Assembly: GCF_018861865.1 (NCBI RefSeq)
Contig: NZ_JAHLDV010000004.1
Coordinates: 1 to 64,000 of the forward strand
Reading direction: 5' to 3'
From: Clostridium frigoris
Lineage (GTDB): Bacteria; Bacillota; Clostridia; Clostridiales; Clostridiaceae
Length of the DNA: 64,000 bases
This document shows positions 9,367-19,300 of the stretch, in pieces (positions within the stretch are counted from its first letter, which is position 1; each line of letters starts with the position of its first letter). The position numbers and the translations under genes were made by a program. Under the pieces are notes generated by a model. The model was not told where the DNA came from. It was given only the letters and a program-made list of their open reading frames with translations, and searched no databases.

Positions 9367-10374
9367 TTACTTTATATTCACTATGGTACTTTTATCAACA
9401 ATATTCCACCAAGTTTTTCCGGGATTTAAAGGCAAATTATTACCTTCGTCATCGGTTAGTAGCGTTTGTGAAGTGGAAGTTTTTTTAGACCAAAACATTT
9501 TAACATATTTACCATTGCTTATAACATAACCATTCCCTGTTCCTACAAGGTTAATATCTAAATGACTTCCATCTGTTTGTGTTTTAATGGTGGTTATTTG
9601 CACAACTACATTTTTAACGCTTAGGGGGAGAGTATCTTCTATATCAGTTGAAGATTTACCATCCATGCTTTTTAGATAAAGGCCATTTTTATAGGTGTAA
9701 CTAGTGTCATAATATTTATTCATTTTTAAAAACACATTTGATGCTTTACTTAGTTTAGTGTTATCCCAATAGCTTTTATTAAACTTTAGTACTGAAGTAG
9801 GTGAATATGCAAATTTTTTATTTTTAATAAGTTCTCTTAATTTATCAGTAGAAGTATAAAGGTTATGAGGAGCTTTTCTTAATGAATCCCTCCAGTATGT
9901 AGAGGCATTTGTCATTTCGTTTATACTCATTAATTTTTCTCTGTTTATTTTGAGGAGAGCTTCTTCGCTTCCGCCACAATGAGCAAAAGGCAAATTATAT
10001 TCCTTTGAAATATCTAAAAAATAATTCCTAGCGCTTCTAATTGGTCCAATTTTTTTCGTACTTTCCTTTTGAAATAATGCAATGAACCTAGAAATTCCAC
10101 CCTCGGCCATGGTTTCATAAACTATATCTGCATCATTTAATCCAGATTGAGGTCTTGCATCTACGGAGTTTTCGACTATTGCGAGTACTGCAATATTATC
10201 GAATATTTCCTTTGTTACTTGCTCGCCAGTATAGGGTGAAAAGTATTTTTGCACAGTTTTTACAGAAGGTGTTTCTTCTTTAGTACTAATTGACTTAGTA
10301 TTTTTGCCACATCCGACAGTTGTGAAAATTAATGATGCAATTATACATATTAGTAGTACAGTTTTACTTTTCAA
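9367..10374 (-). CDS. DUF3048 (YerB-like) lipoprotein
   Basis: This 335-residue lipoprotein has a DUF3048 domain. The start is taken as TTG 10374, because AGAGGAG lies 7 bases before it; the upstream ATG at 10398 has none. The N-terminus is then KSKTVLL, a hydrophobic core and the lipobox TVGC (Cys about residue 22). The DUF3048 signature covers about residues 60-190: NSVDARPQSGLNDADIVYE, GGISRFIALF, IGPIRSARNYFLD, and HCGGSEEAL. Bacillus YerB is the best known relative; its biochemical role is not established. It is expected at the outer face of the membrane. It is monocistronic and divergent from the FAD oxidoreductase. Confidence 0.88.
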   Translation of the reverse strand: MKSKTVLLICIIASLIFTTVGCGKNTKSISTKEETPSVKTVQKYFSPYTGEQVTKEIFDNIAVLAIVENSVDARPQSGLNDADIVYETMAEGGISRFIALFQKESTKKIGPIRSARNYFLDISKEYNLPFAHCGGSEEALLKINREKLMSINEMTNASTYWRDSLRKAPHNLYTSTDKLRELIKNKKFAYSPTSVLKFNKSYWDNTKLSKASNVFLKMNKYYDTSYTYKNGLYLKSMDGKSSTDIEDTLPLSVKNVVVQITTIKTQTDGSHLDINLVGTGNGYVISNGKYVKMFWSKKTSTSQTLLTDDEGNNLPLNPGKTWWNIVDKSTIVNIK

Positions 10375-10648
10375 ATTAATATCTCCTCTATCATCCATAA
10401 TTTATAATCGAATATATTAATAACATTCTATATTGATATTGGTTTTCCTTCTATTAAACAATTATTAATGTTACAATTATATTAAAATTTGTAATTTTAT
10501 AGGTTTAATATTAATGAAGACAAAAGAAGAAAATGAATTATAAAGATAAATGTCTATTATAATATAAAAAGGTATACTATAATAGATATTAATAAAGAGT
10601 AAGTATTAAAGAATATAAATATCAATAATATGTTGAGGGGTGATTTTT

Positions 10649-12094
10649 ATGTATGATGTAGTTATTATAGGAGCAGGAGTAGTTGGAGCAGCTATTGCAA
10701 GGGAACTTTCAAGGTATGATTTGAAAACATGCATTTTAGAAAAAGAAGATGATGTTGCTACTAAAGCATCGAAAGCAAATAGTGGTATAGTTCATGGTGG
10801 ATATGCAGCCAAATACGGTACATTAAAAGGAAAATTGTGTGGAAAAGGAAATAAAATGTACAGAAAGCTTGAGGAAGAATTAAATTTTGGATACAGGAAA
10901 ACAGGAGCCTTGGTGATTGGATTTAATGAGAAAGATGAGAAAAAGATTACTGAGCTTTATGAGAATGGTCTAAAACTTGGATGCGATGATTTAGAAATTA
11001 TAAGAGGAGAGAAGTTAAAAGAGATAGAGCCATATTTAAATAGTGAAGCAAAGGTAGCACTTTATGCAAAAAGTGTAGGGGTTACCTCACCTTATGAATT
11101 TACAATTGCATTAGTTGAAAATGCGATAACTAATGGTGTAGAACTTAAGCTTGAGAATGAAGTATTAAGTATAGAAAAATTGGAAGAAAAATTTATTGTT
11201 CATACTAATAAGGAAGATATCGAATCAAAATATATTATAAATGCTGCAGGACTTCATAGCGATAATATATCTAATATGGTAGGAATGGATGATTTTAAAA
11301 TAGTACCCAAAAGAGGTCAATATATTCTAATGGGAAAAGATCAAGGGCATCTTGTAAATACCGTTATTTTTCAAGTGCCTACTGAGAAGGGGAAAGGAAT
11401 ACTTGTAACTACAACATATCATGGTAATTTTATGATAGGACCTAATGCTGAAGAAGTTGATAATACAGAAGATGTATCAACTAATGAGAAGAGTTTAAAG
11501 GATGTAATTACGGCTGCTAGAATGTCCATACCTGATTTTAATATTCAAAAGGCATTAACTACTTTTTCGGGTATAAGAGCTACTAGTAGTACAGGTGATT
11601 TTATAATTGAGAAAAGTAAAGTTAAAAACTTTATCAATGTAGCGGGGATAGATTCTCCGGGGCTTACATCATCACCCGCAATAGCTGAGATGGTGGTAAA
11701 TATAATTAAGAGCTTTGAGCCAAACCTATCATTAAAGAGTAATTTCAATCCAAATAGAAAGGGAATAGTAATAAAGAAAGATAAGAATTTTGACGGAAAA
11801 GTTGATGATGAAAATAAAGAAAAGAATATAATATGCAGATGTGAGCAGGTTACAGAGTCAGAAATTATTGATGCTATCCACAGAAATATACCAATTAATT
11901 CTACAGATGCTATAAAAAGACGTACAAGAGCAGGAATGGGAACTTGTCAAGGTAATTTTTGCAATCGAAGAGTTAAGGCAATAATAGCAAGAGAACTTAA
12001 TATTTCAGAGGATAAAGTTACAATAAGAGGAAACAGTGTTTCTAAACCGCCAGTTAAAGCAGAAATAAATTTAATTAGGAAAGCTAAATATTAA
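10649..12094 (+). CDS. GlpA-like FAD-dependent dehydrogenase with BFD [2Fe-2S] domain
   Basis: This 481-residue flavoprotein has a DAO-type FAD domain (about residues 1-370) that opens with the dinucleotide motif VVIIGAGVVGAAIARELS and contains NSGIVHGGY. It ends in a BFD-like iron-sulfur domain (about 390-445), with CRCE near residue 395 and GTCQGNFC near 432-437 giving four Cys ligands. This architecture is shared by anaerobic glycerol-3-phosphate dehydrogenase GlpA and L-2-hydroxyglutarate-type oxidases. In clostridia it is often followed by a second FAD protein and a DUF1667 protein, but neither is present here. ATG 10649 is preferred over the GTG at 10640 because GAGGGGTG lies 7-8 bases before it. 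The substrate is inferred to be a 2-hydroxy acid or glycerol 3-phosphate. Confidence 0.85.
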   Translation: MYDVVIIGAGVVGAAIARELSRYDLKTCILEKEDDVATKASKANSGIVHGGYAAKYGTLKGKLCGKGNKMYRKLEEELNFGYRKTGALVIGFNEKDEKKITELYENGLKLGCDDLEIIRGEKLKEIEPYLNSEAKVALYAKSVGVTSPYEFTIALVENAITNGVELKLENEVLSIEKLEEKFIVHTNKEDIESKYIINAAGLHSDNISNMVGMDDFKIVPKRGQYILMGKDQGHLVNTVIFQVPTEKGKGILVTTTYHGNFMIGPNAEEVDNTEDVSTNEKSLKDVITAARMSIPDFNIQKALTTFSGIRATSSTGDFIIEKSKVKNFINVAGIDSPGLTSSPAIAEMVVNIIKSFEPNLSLKSNFNPNRKGIVIKKDKNFDGKVDDENKEKNIICRCEQVTESEIIDAIHRNIPINSTDAIKRRTRAGMGTCQGNFCNRRVKAIIARELNISEDKVTIRGNSVSKPPVKAEINLIRKAKY

Positions 12095-12142
12095 GAGAAT
12101 AAGTTTAAGCTACACGGAAAACTAAGGAGTTGAGCACGCTAT

Positions 12143-12685
12143 ATGGATAGATTAATAAAAATCAATACCAAAGAGGATATATTTGATAAATATAAAGATA
12201 CACCTATCAGCAGTTTATTGGAATACCATAATTTGAAAGTGCCATATGAAACTGTAAGTAGCCCACAGATGTTAATTGGAATGTGCATGGATAATAGGAA
12301 ATATCTTCGTATACCAAATAACTTTGCATTTATAATCCGTTCTGGTGGCGGAACTCTGCGTTTTAGTGAGTTTAAGGTTTCTTATACAATTGCTATAGGA
12401 GGAATTAAAACTATTGCGCTAATTGCCCACAATCACTGTGGAATGGTTAATTTGATGTCTAAAAGAGAAAAGTTTATCCAAGGGCTTGTGGATATAGTGG
12501 GATGGGAAAAACAAAGAGCAGAAGATCATTTTATGAACTTTGCTCCAATGTTTGAGATAGGTAATGAGATAGAATTTGTGCTTGAAGAGGCTAAAAGGCT
12601 CAGGGCTAAATATCCTAATATTTTGATAGCACCACTTCATTATAATGTAGATAACAACTTGCTATATTTGGTTAAAGAAGATTAA
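12143..12685 (+). CDS. Beta-carbonic anhydrase-like protein
   Basis: This 180-residue cytosolic zinc protein resembles beta-class carbonic anhydrases (CO2 + H2O to bicarbonate). The zinc ligands are Cys48 (CMDNR), His96 and Cys99 (HNHC, HxxC), and the catalytic Asp50-Arg52 dyad of the CxDxR motif is present. RSGGGTLRFSE follows as in the family. It is slightly shorter than housekeeping enzymes and belongs to the divergent clade common in clostridia, so activity is likely but not certain. It lies 48 bp after the FAD dehydrogenase on the same strand and may be co-transcribed. The ribosome binding site AAGGAG lies slightly far upstream (about 14 bases). Confidence 0.8.
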   Translation: MDRLIKINTKEDIFDKYKDTPISSLLEYHNLKVPYETVSSPQMLIGMCMDNRKYLRIPNNFAFIIRSGGGTLRFSEFKVSYTIAIGGIKTIALIAHNHCGMVNLMSKREKFIQGLVDIVGWEKQRAEDHFMNFAPMFEIGNEIEFVLEEAKRLRAKYPNILIAPLHYNVDNNLLYLVKED

Positions 12686-12688
12686 TAA

Positions 12689-13333
12689 TTAATTTAAGCT
12701 AGTTTTATTTAAGACTAGCTTAGATAAACGGTTTATAGGCAAAATTGCAATAATTACACAAGTTATTATAGTTTCAAGTCCCATATATGATCCATTATAT
12801 AAAAAGGAGTATAAATAAACGGAGGTTCCCTTTGGAGCATAGCTACCGAAAAATACCACTCCAGATATAAAATGGCATGCAAATCTTGTTAGCATTGCAC
12901 AGATTACACCAATAAGTATTCCTGTAATTTTAAAGGATCTAAAGTATCCAACTATTCCAACAGCCATAAAAGGAAGAGGATAATCAAATAATACTTGAAC
13001 TGGGTGGACTGCAAAAGGAGTCATTATAAAATTTATTATTCCAAATAAAAAGCCTGTTAAGAAACCAACTTCAGGCCCATAAAATAAGGATATTAGTACT
13101 AGCGGAACCATACTTCCAGCAGTTACACTACCACCTTGGGGTAATTTAATAATTGTAATAAATTGTAGCGAGGTAGATAATGCAATAGATATTCCAACTA
13201 AAGTTATCATTTGAGTAGTAAATTTAATTTTTCTAACTTTTAAAACAGCATAAATTAATATGAGTACTCCGAGTAGTGCAAAAAGAGCAATAGGGCTTTT
13301 GGTAATTTCGGTGATTCTTTCATTAAAAGACAT
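12689..13333 (-). CDS. thiT: Energy-coupled thiamine transporter ThiT (ECF S component)
   Basis: This is the substrate-binding S component of an ECF-type thiamine importer, about 214 residues with six hydrophobic segments. The core reads LVGISIALSTSLQFITIIKL, then PQGGSVTAGSMVPL, where Gly/Ser-rich loop residues contact thiamine in known ThiT. WxxxxY-type positions are replaced by Tyr/Phe-rich stretches near HPVQVLFDYPL. It needs the shared EcfA/A'/T module encoded elsewhere. ATG 13333 is chosen because GGAGG precedes it; the upstream ATG 13348 lacks a site. A TPP riboswitch and terminator directly upstream support the thiamine assignment. A 9-bp hairpin (12695-12722) lies in its last codons. 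Confidence 0.9.
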   Translation of the reverse strand: MSFNERITEITKSPIALFALLGVLILIYAVLKVRKIKFTTQMITLVGISIALSTSLQFITIIKLPQGGSVTAGSMVPLVLISLFYGPEVGFLTGFLFGIINFIMTPFAVHPVQVLFDYPLPFMAVGIVGYFRSFKITGILIGVICAMLTRFACHFISGVVFFGSYAPKGTSVYLYSFLYNGSYMGLETIITCVIIAILPINRLSKLVLNKTSLN

Positions 13334-13376
13334 TTTTATAACCTCCATGTTGTGCTACATAAGTATTATGGTAAAA

Positions 13377-13409
13377 CAAAAAAACTATATTCACAAAAGA
13401 AATATAGTT
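13377..13409 (-). terminator. Terminator of the TPP riboswitch
   Basis: On the minus strand ACTATATT (13408-13401) pairs with AATATAGT (13391-13384), followed by a run of T. It sits between the TPP aptamer and thiT, as expected for ligand-induced termination. Confidence 0.75.
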
Positions 13410-13425
13410 AATGTATTTATACATC

Positions 13426-13514
13426 ATTACCGCTTTCCTCCGCTGGTATTAGCCAGATCAGGTATAAGGGTCAATGAATTAAATATTCATATCTCAGCCA
13501 CAAGGCACCCCTAG
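13426..13514 (-). promoter_or_regulatory. TPP riboswitch (THI element)
   Basis: Read on the minus strand, the aptamer contains GGGGTGCC, GGCTGAGA, ACCCTTATACCTGATCTGG and TAATACCAGCGGAGGAAA in order. These are the conserved TPP-binding segments. It precedes thiT by about 90 bp with a terminator between them, so thiamine pyrophosphate should switch thiT off. Confidence 0.97.
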
Positions 13515-13710
13515 CACATATATTATTATTATTTAATTATATAACAGCATGTCACAATTTACAAGTAATCCTAACTATTTATTATAAATGTTACTTATGT
13601 TATTAAGTAAAATGAAAGTTTGCAATTAATTAACTAGAGTGTTAATGTATAAGTATTCTAGGTGAATTCTAAAATTAGAATAGGTTTTATTTTATCTTGT
13701 TAAAAATTAA

Positions 13711-13796
13711 ACAATAAATTATAATTACAAAGATATCGTTCTGAAGGTATGAGGGTTCGTCCCGAATGAGAAGGCGAGAGAATAGTTGTAATATTG
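13711..13796 (+). ncRNA. Candidate structured leader RNA upstream of the TM1266/hydG genes
   Basis: ATTACAA (13724-13730) pairs with TTGTAAT (13785-13791), with flanking ACAAT (13711) and ATTGT (13792-13796) extending the closing stem. Inside, GTTCT/AGAAT can form a second stem. GGG TTCGT CCC, bracketed by GA on both sides (tandem G-A geometry), forms a third. A 17-bp terminator-like hairpin follows at 13837. I do not match it to a known riboswitch class. Regulation of hydrogenase maturation genes is inferred. Confidence 0.45.
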
Positions 13797-13836
13797 TTAA
13801 GGAGCATTATTTTAGTGATGTGTCTTTAATTTTAAG

Positions 13837-13880
13837 AAACTATCCCTATGCCTTTAGAGGTATAGGGATAGTTTAATTTA
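13837..13880 (+). terminator. Attenuator-like hairpin before the TM1266-type gene
   Basis: AAACTATCCCTATGCCT pairs with AGGTATAGGGATAGTTT (17 bp, one G-U) around a TTAG loop, followed by AATTTATT. No plus-strand gene lies upstream, so the hairpin must act on the leader of the downstream operon. Its T-tract is imperfect. Confidence 0.6.
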
Positions 13881-13900
13881 TTAAAGAAGGGATTTAATTA

Positions 13901-14161
13901 ATGGAAACAAGGATTGCTTTAATTGGAATTATAGTTGAAAATACAAATGAAGCTTCAAAACTTAACTCTATACTTCATGAATATGGTGAGTATATTGTAG
14001 GTAGAATGGGTGTTCCATATAATAAGCGTCATATTTCAGTGATAAGTGTTGTTGTTGATGCACCAAATGATGTTATTAGTGCTATATCAGGTAAACTTGG
14101 AATGTTACCGGGTGTAAATACAAAAACAATTTATTCAAAAGTTTCACCACAAGTTGAGTAA
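13901..14161 (+). CDS. TM1266-family [FeFe]-hydrogenase system regulator-like protein
   Basis: This 86-residue protein is the whole length of the TM1266 family, an ACT/ferredoxin-like alpha-beta fold found next to iron-only hydrogenase maturation genes. The sequence starts METRIALIGIIVEN and holds the conserved YGEYIVGRMGVPY and HISVISVVVDAP segments, and ends with MLPGVNTKTIYSK. A regulatory or metabolite-sensing role is proposed for the family but not proven. AAGGG about 9 bases upstream gives the start. It lies 35 bp before hydG and behind a hairpin leader, so the two genes are very probably one operon. Confidence 0.92.
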   Translation: METRIALIGIIVENTNEASKLNSILHEYGEYIVGRMGVPYNKRHISVISVVVDAPNDVISAISGKLGMLPGVNTKTIYSKVSPQVE

Positions 14162-14196
14162 AAATAAATTATTTTATATGAAAAGGAGATTATGCT

Positions 14197-15615
14197 ATGT
14201 ATGATTCTAAATCAAAAAATGCAATAGAGTTTATAGACGATGATGAAATTTTATCTACCGTTGCATACGCTAAGGAAAACAAGAGTAATCGTGAATTAAT
14301 TGATAGTCTAATAGAACGTGCAAAAGAAGGCAAGGGACTAACTCATAGGGAGGCCGCTGTTCTACTTGAATGTGATTTGAAAGATGAAGAAGAAAAAATG
14401 TTTAAACTTGCAAAGGAACTTAAGCAAAAGCTTTATGGTAATCGTATTGTTATGTTTGCACCTTTGTATCTATCAAATTATTGTGTAAACGGATGTGTGT
14501 ATTGTCCATATCATTCTAAAAATAAAACAATACATCGCAAAAAACTTACGCAAGAAGAAATAGTTAAAGAGGTTGTTGCGCTTCAGGATATGGGACACAA
14601 GAGATTGGCTTTAGAATCAGGAGAAGATCCTATTAATAACCCAATTGAATATATTTTGGAGTGTATCAAGACAATCTATAGCATTAAACATAAAAATGGG
14701 GATATTAGGCGTGTAAATGTAAATATTGCAGCAACAACTGTAGAGGAATATAAGATGCTAAAAGAAGCTGGCATTGGAACCTACATACTTTTCCAGGAAA
14801 CTTACAACAAAAAAAGTTATGAAGAACTTCATCCAACGGGACCAAAACATAACTACTCATATCATACTGAGGCTATGGACCGTGCAATGGAAGGCGGTAT
14901 TGATGATGTTGGAATTGGTGTCTTGTTTGGTCTAAATATGTATCGTTATGATTTTGTAGGACTCCTCATGCATGCAGAGCATTTAGAAGCAGCTAAGGGT
15001 GTAGGTCCACATACTATAAGTGTTCCACGAATTTGTCCTGCTGATGATATAGATCCTAATACATTCTCAAATTCAATTTCGGATGAAATGTTCGAAAAAA
15101 TCGTGGCTGTTATTCGTATTGCTGTACCATATACAGGCATGATTGTTTCAACTCGTGAGTCACAAAAAACCCGTGAGCGCGTTCTAGAACTAGGGATATC
15201 TCAGGTAAGCGGAGCTTCATGCACAAGCGTTGGGGGTTATTCTGAGCCAGAATCTGAGGAAGATAATTCAAAACAATTTGAAGTAACAGATACTAGAAAA
15301 TTAGATGAAATAGTAAATTGGCTTTTAGAACTTGGTTATATTCCAAGCTTTTGTACTGCTTGTTACAGAGAGGGGCGTACAGGCGATCGTTTTATGAAAC
15401 TTGTAAAGTCAGGTCAGATTGGAAACTGCTGTCAGCCAAATGCATTAATGACACTTAAAGAATATTTGGAAGATTATGCATCCGAAGATACTAAGAAAAA
15501 GGGTGAGATCTTAATTCAAAATGAGATTCCAAATATAAAAAGTGAAAAAGTTCGAGAAATTGCAAAACAATATTTAAAAGAGCTTAATGATGGAAAAAGA
15601 GATTTCCGTTTCTAA
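14197..15615 (+). CDS. hydG: [FeFe]-hydrogenase H-cluster maturase HydG
   Basis: HydG is a radical-SAM tyrosine lyase that makes the CO and CN- ligands (as an Fe-cysteine synthon) of the hydrogenase H-cluster. The radical-SAM cluster motif CVNGCVYC uses Cys96, Cys100 and Cys103. The C-terminal auxiliary cluster motif is CTAC at Cys386/Cys389 followed by 22 residues and Cys412, exactly as in HydG. The length of 472 residues is normal. AAGGAG precedes ATG 14197. hydE, hydF and the hydrogenase gene are not in this window, so the maturation genes are dispersed here. The transcript ends at the hairpin at 15622. Confidence 0.97.
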   Translation: MYDSKSKNAIEFIDDDEILSTVAYAKENKSNRELIDSLIERAKEGKGLTHREAAVLLECDLKDEEEKMFKLAKELKQKLYGNRIVMFAPLYLSNYCVNGCVYCPYHSKNKTIHRKKLTQEEIVKEVVALQDMGHKRLALESGEDPINNPIEYILECIKTIYSIKHKNGDIRRVNVNIAATTVEEYKMLKEAGIGTYILFQETYNKKSYEELHPTGPKHNYSYHTEAMDRAMEGGIDDVGIGVLFGLNMYRYDFVGLLMHAEHLEAAKGVGPHTISVPRICPADDIDPNTFSNSISDEMFEKIVAVIRIAVPYTGMIVSTRESQKTRERVLELGISQVSGASCTSVGGYSEPESEEDNSKQFEVTDTRKLDEIVNWLLELGYIPSFCTACYREGRTGDRFMKLVKSGQIGNCCQPNALMTLKEYLEDYASEDTKKKGEILIQNEIPNIKSEKVREIAKQYLKELNDGKRDFRF

Positions 15616-15621
15616 AACCAT

Positions 15622-15657
15622 AAAAGAGGTGTAGCATAATTTGCTACACCTCTTTTT
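15622..15657. terminator. Terminator after hydG (bidirectional)
   Basis: AAAAGAGGTGTAGCA pairs with TGCTACACCTCTTTT over a 5-6 base loop with T-runs on both strands. It can also serve metA from the other side. Confidence 0.9.
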
Positions 15658-15724
15658 ACGTTTTATAAAATAATTATACAATTTTTAAAATAGACTTACG
15701 AGTGAACTTGGGATTAAGTATATA

Positions 15725-16642
15725 TTATTCTAAATACACTAGATTATATGGAGTTTCTTGGTAAACATAATGATTTAACCAATTTGAAAAGAGCAAACTT
15801 GAGTGACCTCTCCATTTTACAATAGGTGTTTTAGTTGGATCATCTTGTGGATAATAATTCTTTGGAACGTTTATATTTAAACCATTTGCGATATCTCTAT
15901 CATATTCTTTTTTAAGTGTTAGTGGATCATATTCTGAATGTCCGGTTATAAAGATCTGACGTCCTTTTTTAGCTGACACAATATAAATTCCTGATTCAGC
16001 TGATTCTGATATAATTTTAAGTGCATCTACTTTATCAATATCAGCTTTTCTTATTTCAGAATGCCTTGAATGAGGAACATAAAACTCATCATCAAATCCC
16101 GTTAAAAGCCTAACATTCTTATGCGTTGCTGTATGTTTAAACACTCCAAACAGTTTTTTATCAAGTTTATGTTTTGGTACTCCATAATGATAATAAAGCC
16201 CAGCTTGAGCACCCCAACAAATATGTAAGGTGGAGAATACATTGCGTACGCTCCATTCCATGATTTTTTTTAGCTCATCCCAGTAATCTACTTCTTCAAA
16301 AGGAACATTTTCAATAGGTGCTCCTGTTATTATCATTCCATCAAATTTAGTATCTTTTATTTCATCAAAAGTATTGTAAAATTTAATGAGATGTTCTGGT
16401 GATATATTTTTGCTGGCATGACTTTCTGGATGAAGGAGTACTATATCAATCTGAAGTGGTGAGTTACCAAGTAGTCTTAGAAGTTGCGTCTCAGTATCGA
16501 TTTTTGTGGGCATTAGGTTTAAAATTATAATTTTTAAGGGTCTAATATCTTGATGAAATGCGCAGTCTTCTGTAATAGTAAAAATGTTTTCTTTATTTAG
16601 AGTCTTATATGCTGGAAGATTATCAGGTATTTTTATTGGCAT
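15725..16642 (-). CDS. metA: Homoserine O-acetyltransferase (MetA family)
   Basis: This enzyme activates homoserine for methionine synthesis in the cytosol. The family usually uses succinyl-CoA or acetyl-CoA. Catalytic Cys142 lies in [13 protein letters not shown] and His in [19 protein letters not shown]. Residue 111 is Glu (TGAPIEN), the residue that marks acetyl-CoA use; Gly marks succinyl-CoA. I therefore infer O-acetylation, which matches the O-acetylhomoserine-using MetY next door. The length of 305 residues is normal. AAGGAGG precedes the ATG. It is the second gene of the metY-metA operon under the SAM-I riboswitch, with 66 bp between the two genes. Confidence 0.95.
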   Translation of the reverse strand: MPIKIPDNLPAYKTLNKENIFTITEDCAFHQDIRPLKIIILNLMPTKIDTETQLLRLLGNSPLQIDIVLLHPESHASKNISPEHLIKFYNTFDEIKDTKFDGMIITGAPIENVPFEEVDYWDELKKIMEWSVRNVFSTLHICWGAQAGLYYHYGVPKHKLDKKLFGVFKHTATHKNVRLLTGFDDEFYVPHSRHSEIRKADIDKVDALKIISESAESGIYIVSAKKGRQIFITGHSEYDPLTLKKEYDRDIANGLNINVPKNYYPQDDPTKTPIVKWRGHSSLLFSNWLNHYVYQETPYNLVYLE

Positions 16643-16708
16643 CTAAATCCTCCTTAGGGTAATGCAACTTTCATAAAATATATGTAAGATGCATTAGTTA
16701 TTTTGTAA

Positions 16709-18028
<1,320 letters not shown>

Positions 18029-18140
18029 TTATTGAAATTTATTAAAATATATTGTGAATATATATTTGTTTTTTATACCCAAAGATTTATTAAAATATAA
18101 TGATATATTATCTTAATAACAAATTAAAATTATTTTATTT

Positions 18141-18176
18141 AAAAAAAAAGCAACTTTCCTAAAAGGAAAGCAGCAT
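18141..18176 (-). terminator. Terminator of the metYA SAM riboswitch
   Basis: On the minus strand GCTGCTTTCC pairs with GGAAAGTTGC over TTTTA, followed by nine T. It sits between the SAM aptamer and metY. Confidence 0.9.
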
Positions 18177-18225
18177 GATAAACTTTAATAAACAATAAAA
18201 TTGTATAATAAAATTTGCTATCTTC

Positions 18226-18330
18226 CTTATCTTTCAGATTTTGTAATCTGATGGAATTGACACCAGTGCATTTTTGAAAATGCTGGTTGTCGGGTATCAT
18301 CGGGCCAGTCCCTCTACCTCTCTTGATAAG
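18226..18330 (-). promoter_or_regulatory. SAM-I riboswitch (S-box) for metYA
   Basis: On the minus strand the aptamer reads CTTATCAAGAGAGG, GAGGGACTGGCCC, GATGATACCC, CAACCAGC, GGTGTCAATTCC and GAAAGATAAG, all conserved S-box segments. With the terminator at 18141 it should stop metYA transcription when SAM is high. Confidence 0.97.
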
Positions 18331-18404
18331 TTGTTAGTGCTTAGTATATGGTTCATAAAAGTAAATGTCAATACATTTTTTGATTTTAAATTTAATTGAT
18401 TTAT

Positions 18405-18863
18405 TTATTTGCAAACATCAATAAATTCAGCCTGAGTTAGTGATTGCATATCGGATGGACTTATTTTAAGGGCTGTAAATGCTGAACCGGCTGCGGGGTA
18501 AACATATTCATAGTTTTGTAGTGACACGTCTATGTATATCCCTATAGGACTTGCGAGTCCGAATGGACATACTCCACCTACAGGATGACCTGTTATTTGT
18601 GCAACTTCATCGTGATCTAGCATTTTGGCCTTTGTTTTGAAAAAGTCTTTGTATTTTCTATTATCAATTCGTGCATCACCTTTAGTAACAATTAAAATAT
18701 CTCTGTCTTTAAGACGAAAGGATAAGGTCTTTGCAATAAGCTTTGGTTCAACTCCTAAAGTTTTAGCTGCAAGATCAACTGTGGCACCGCACTCGTCAAG
18801 TTTAAATACTGGATCTACAAGGCCATGATCGGTAAAAAAATTTTGTACACTTTTAACGCTCAA
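18405..18863 (-). CDS. YbaK/EbsC-family aminoacyl-tRNA deacylase under SAM control
   Basis: This 152-residue YbaK/ProX-fold protein belongs to a family of trans-editing deacylases that hydrolyse mischarged aminoacyl-tRNA. Conserved features are the ATVDLAAKTLGVEPKLIAKTL region, the invariant Lys, GGVCPFGL and the C-terminal AGSAFTALKIS. It is of the YwhH/EbsC sub-type, not the YbaK sub-type found at 20122. TTG 18863 is taken as start because GAGAAGG lies 7 bases before it. A TTG at 18881 is possible but lacks a site. A SAM-I riboswitch plus terminator precede the gene, so it belongs to the methionine/SAM regulon. A link to homocysteine or methionine mischarging is inference. Confidence 0.85.
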   Translation of the reverse strand: MSVKSVQNFFTDHGLVDPVFKLDECGATVDLAAKTLGVEPKLIAKTLSFRLKDRDILIVTKGDARIDNRKYKDFFKTKAKMLDHDEVAQITGHPVGGVCPFGLASPIGIYIDVSLQNYEYVYPAAGSAFTALKISPSDMQSLTQAEFIDVCK

Positions 18864-18919
18864 GTTATTGCCTTCTCTCAATAATTATTTTATTAAATCA
18901 AAGCACAATTATATTTAGA

Positions 18920-18953
18920 TAAAAAATACCCTCTTCGATAGATAGAAGAGGGT
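18920..18953 (-). terminator. Terminator of the second SAM riboswitch
   Basis: On the minus strand ACCCTCTTC pairs with GAAGAGGGT over an 8-base loop, followed by ATTTTTT. It lies between the aptamer and the deacylase gene. Confidence 0.88.
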
Positions 18954-18978
18954 TAATTTATATTTTAAATATAGCCAT

Positions 18979-19078
18979 CTTATCTTTCAAGAATAAATTT
19001 GCTGAAATTGGCACAGTATTCTAAAAGAACCCGCTGCCGAGGTTTCATTGGGTCAGTCCCTCCACCTCTCTTGATAAG
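18979..19078 (-). promoter_or_regulatory. SAM-I riboswitch (S-box) for the YbaK-like gene
   Basis: On the minus strand the segments CTTATCAAGAGAGGTGGAGG, GACTGACCC, AATGAAACC, GGCAGC, GTGCCAATTTC and GAAAGATAAG appear in the S-box order and spacing. It differs from the metYA copy in its variable P3/P4 arms, so it is not a recent tandem duplicate. Confidence 0.95.
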
Positions 19079-19300
19079 TATTTATTTATTAAGTTGTTAA
19101 AGTCATAATAAAGCTTTTATTGAATATTGTCAATAGTCCAAAAATATTTTTATGTAGTAATATGTATAGAAATAAAATAAATTGTCGAGTAGAATTAGAT
19201 AGAAGATAAATGTAATATTTTAACAATACAGTATTGGCTATAGTAACAAAACAATGAAAATAGAATAATATAAAGTATAAATATTATTTTGGAGGTACTT

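Noticed and set aside
13750-13762. tRNA T-arm (GGGTTCGTCCC)
   Set aside because: No acceptor stem, anticodon arm or CCA-like end fits around it; it is better explained as a hairpin of the hydG leader.
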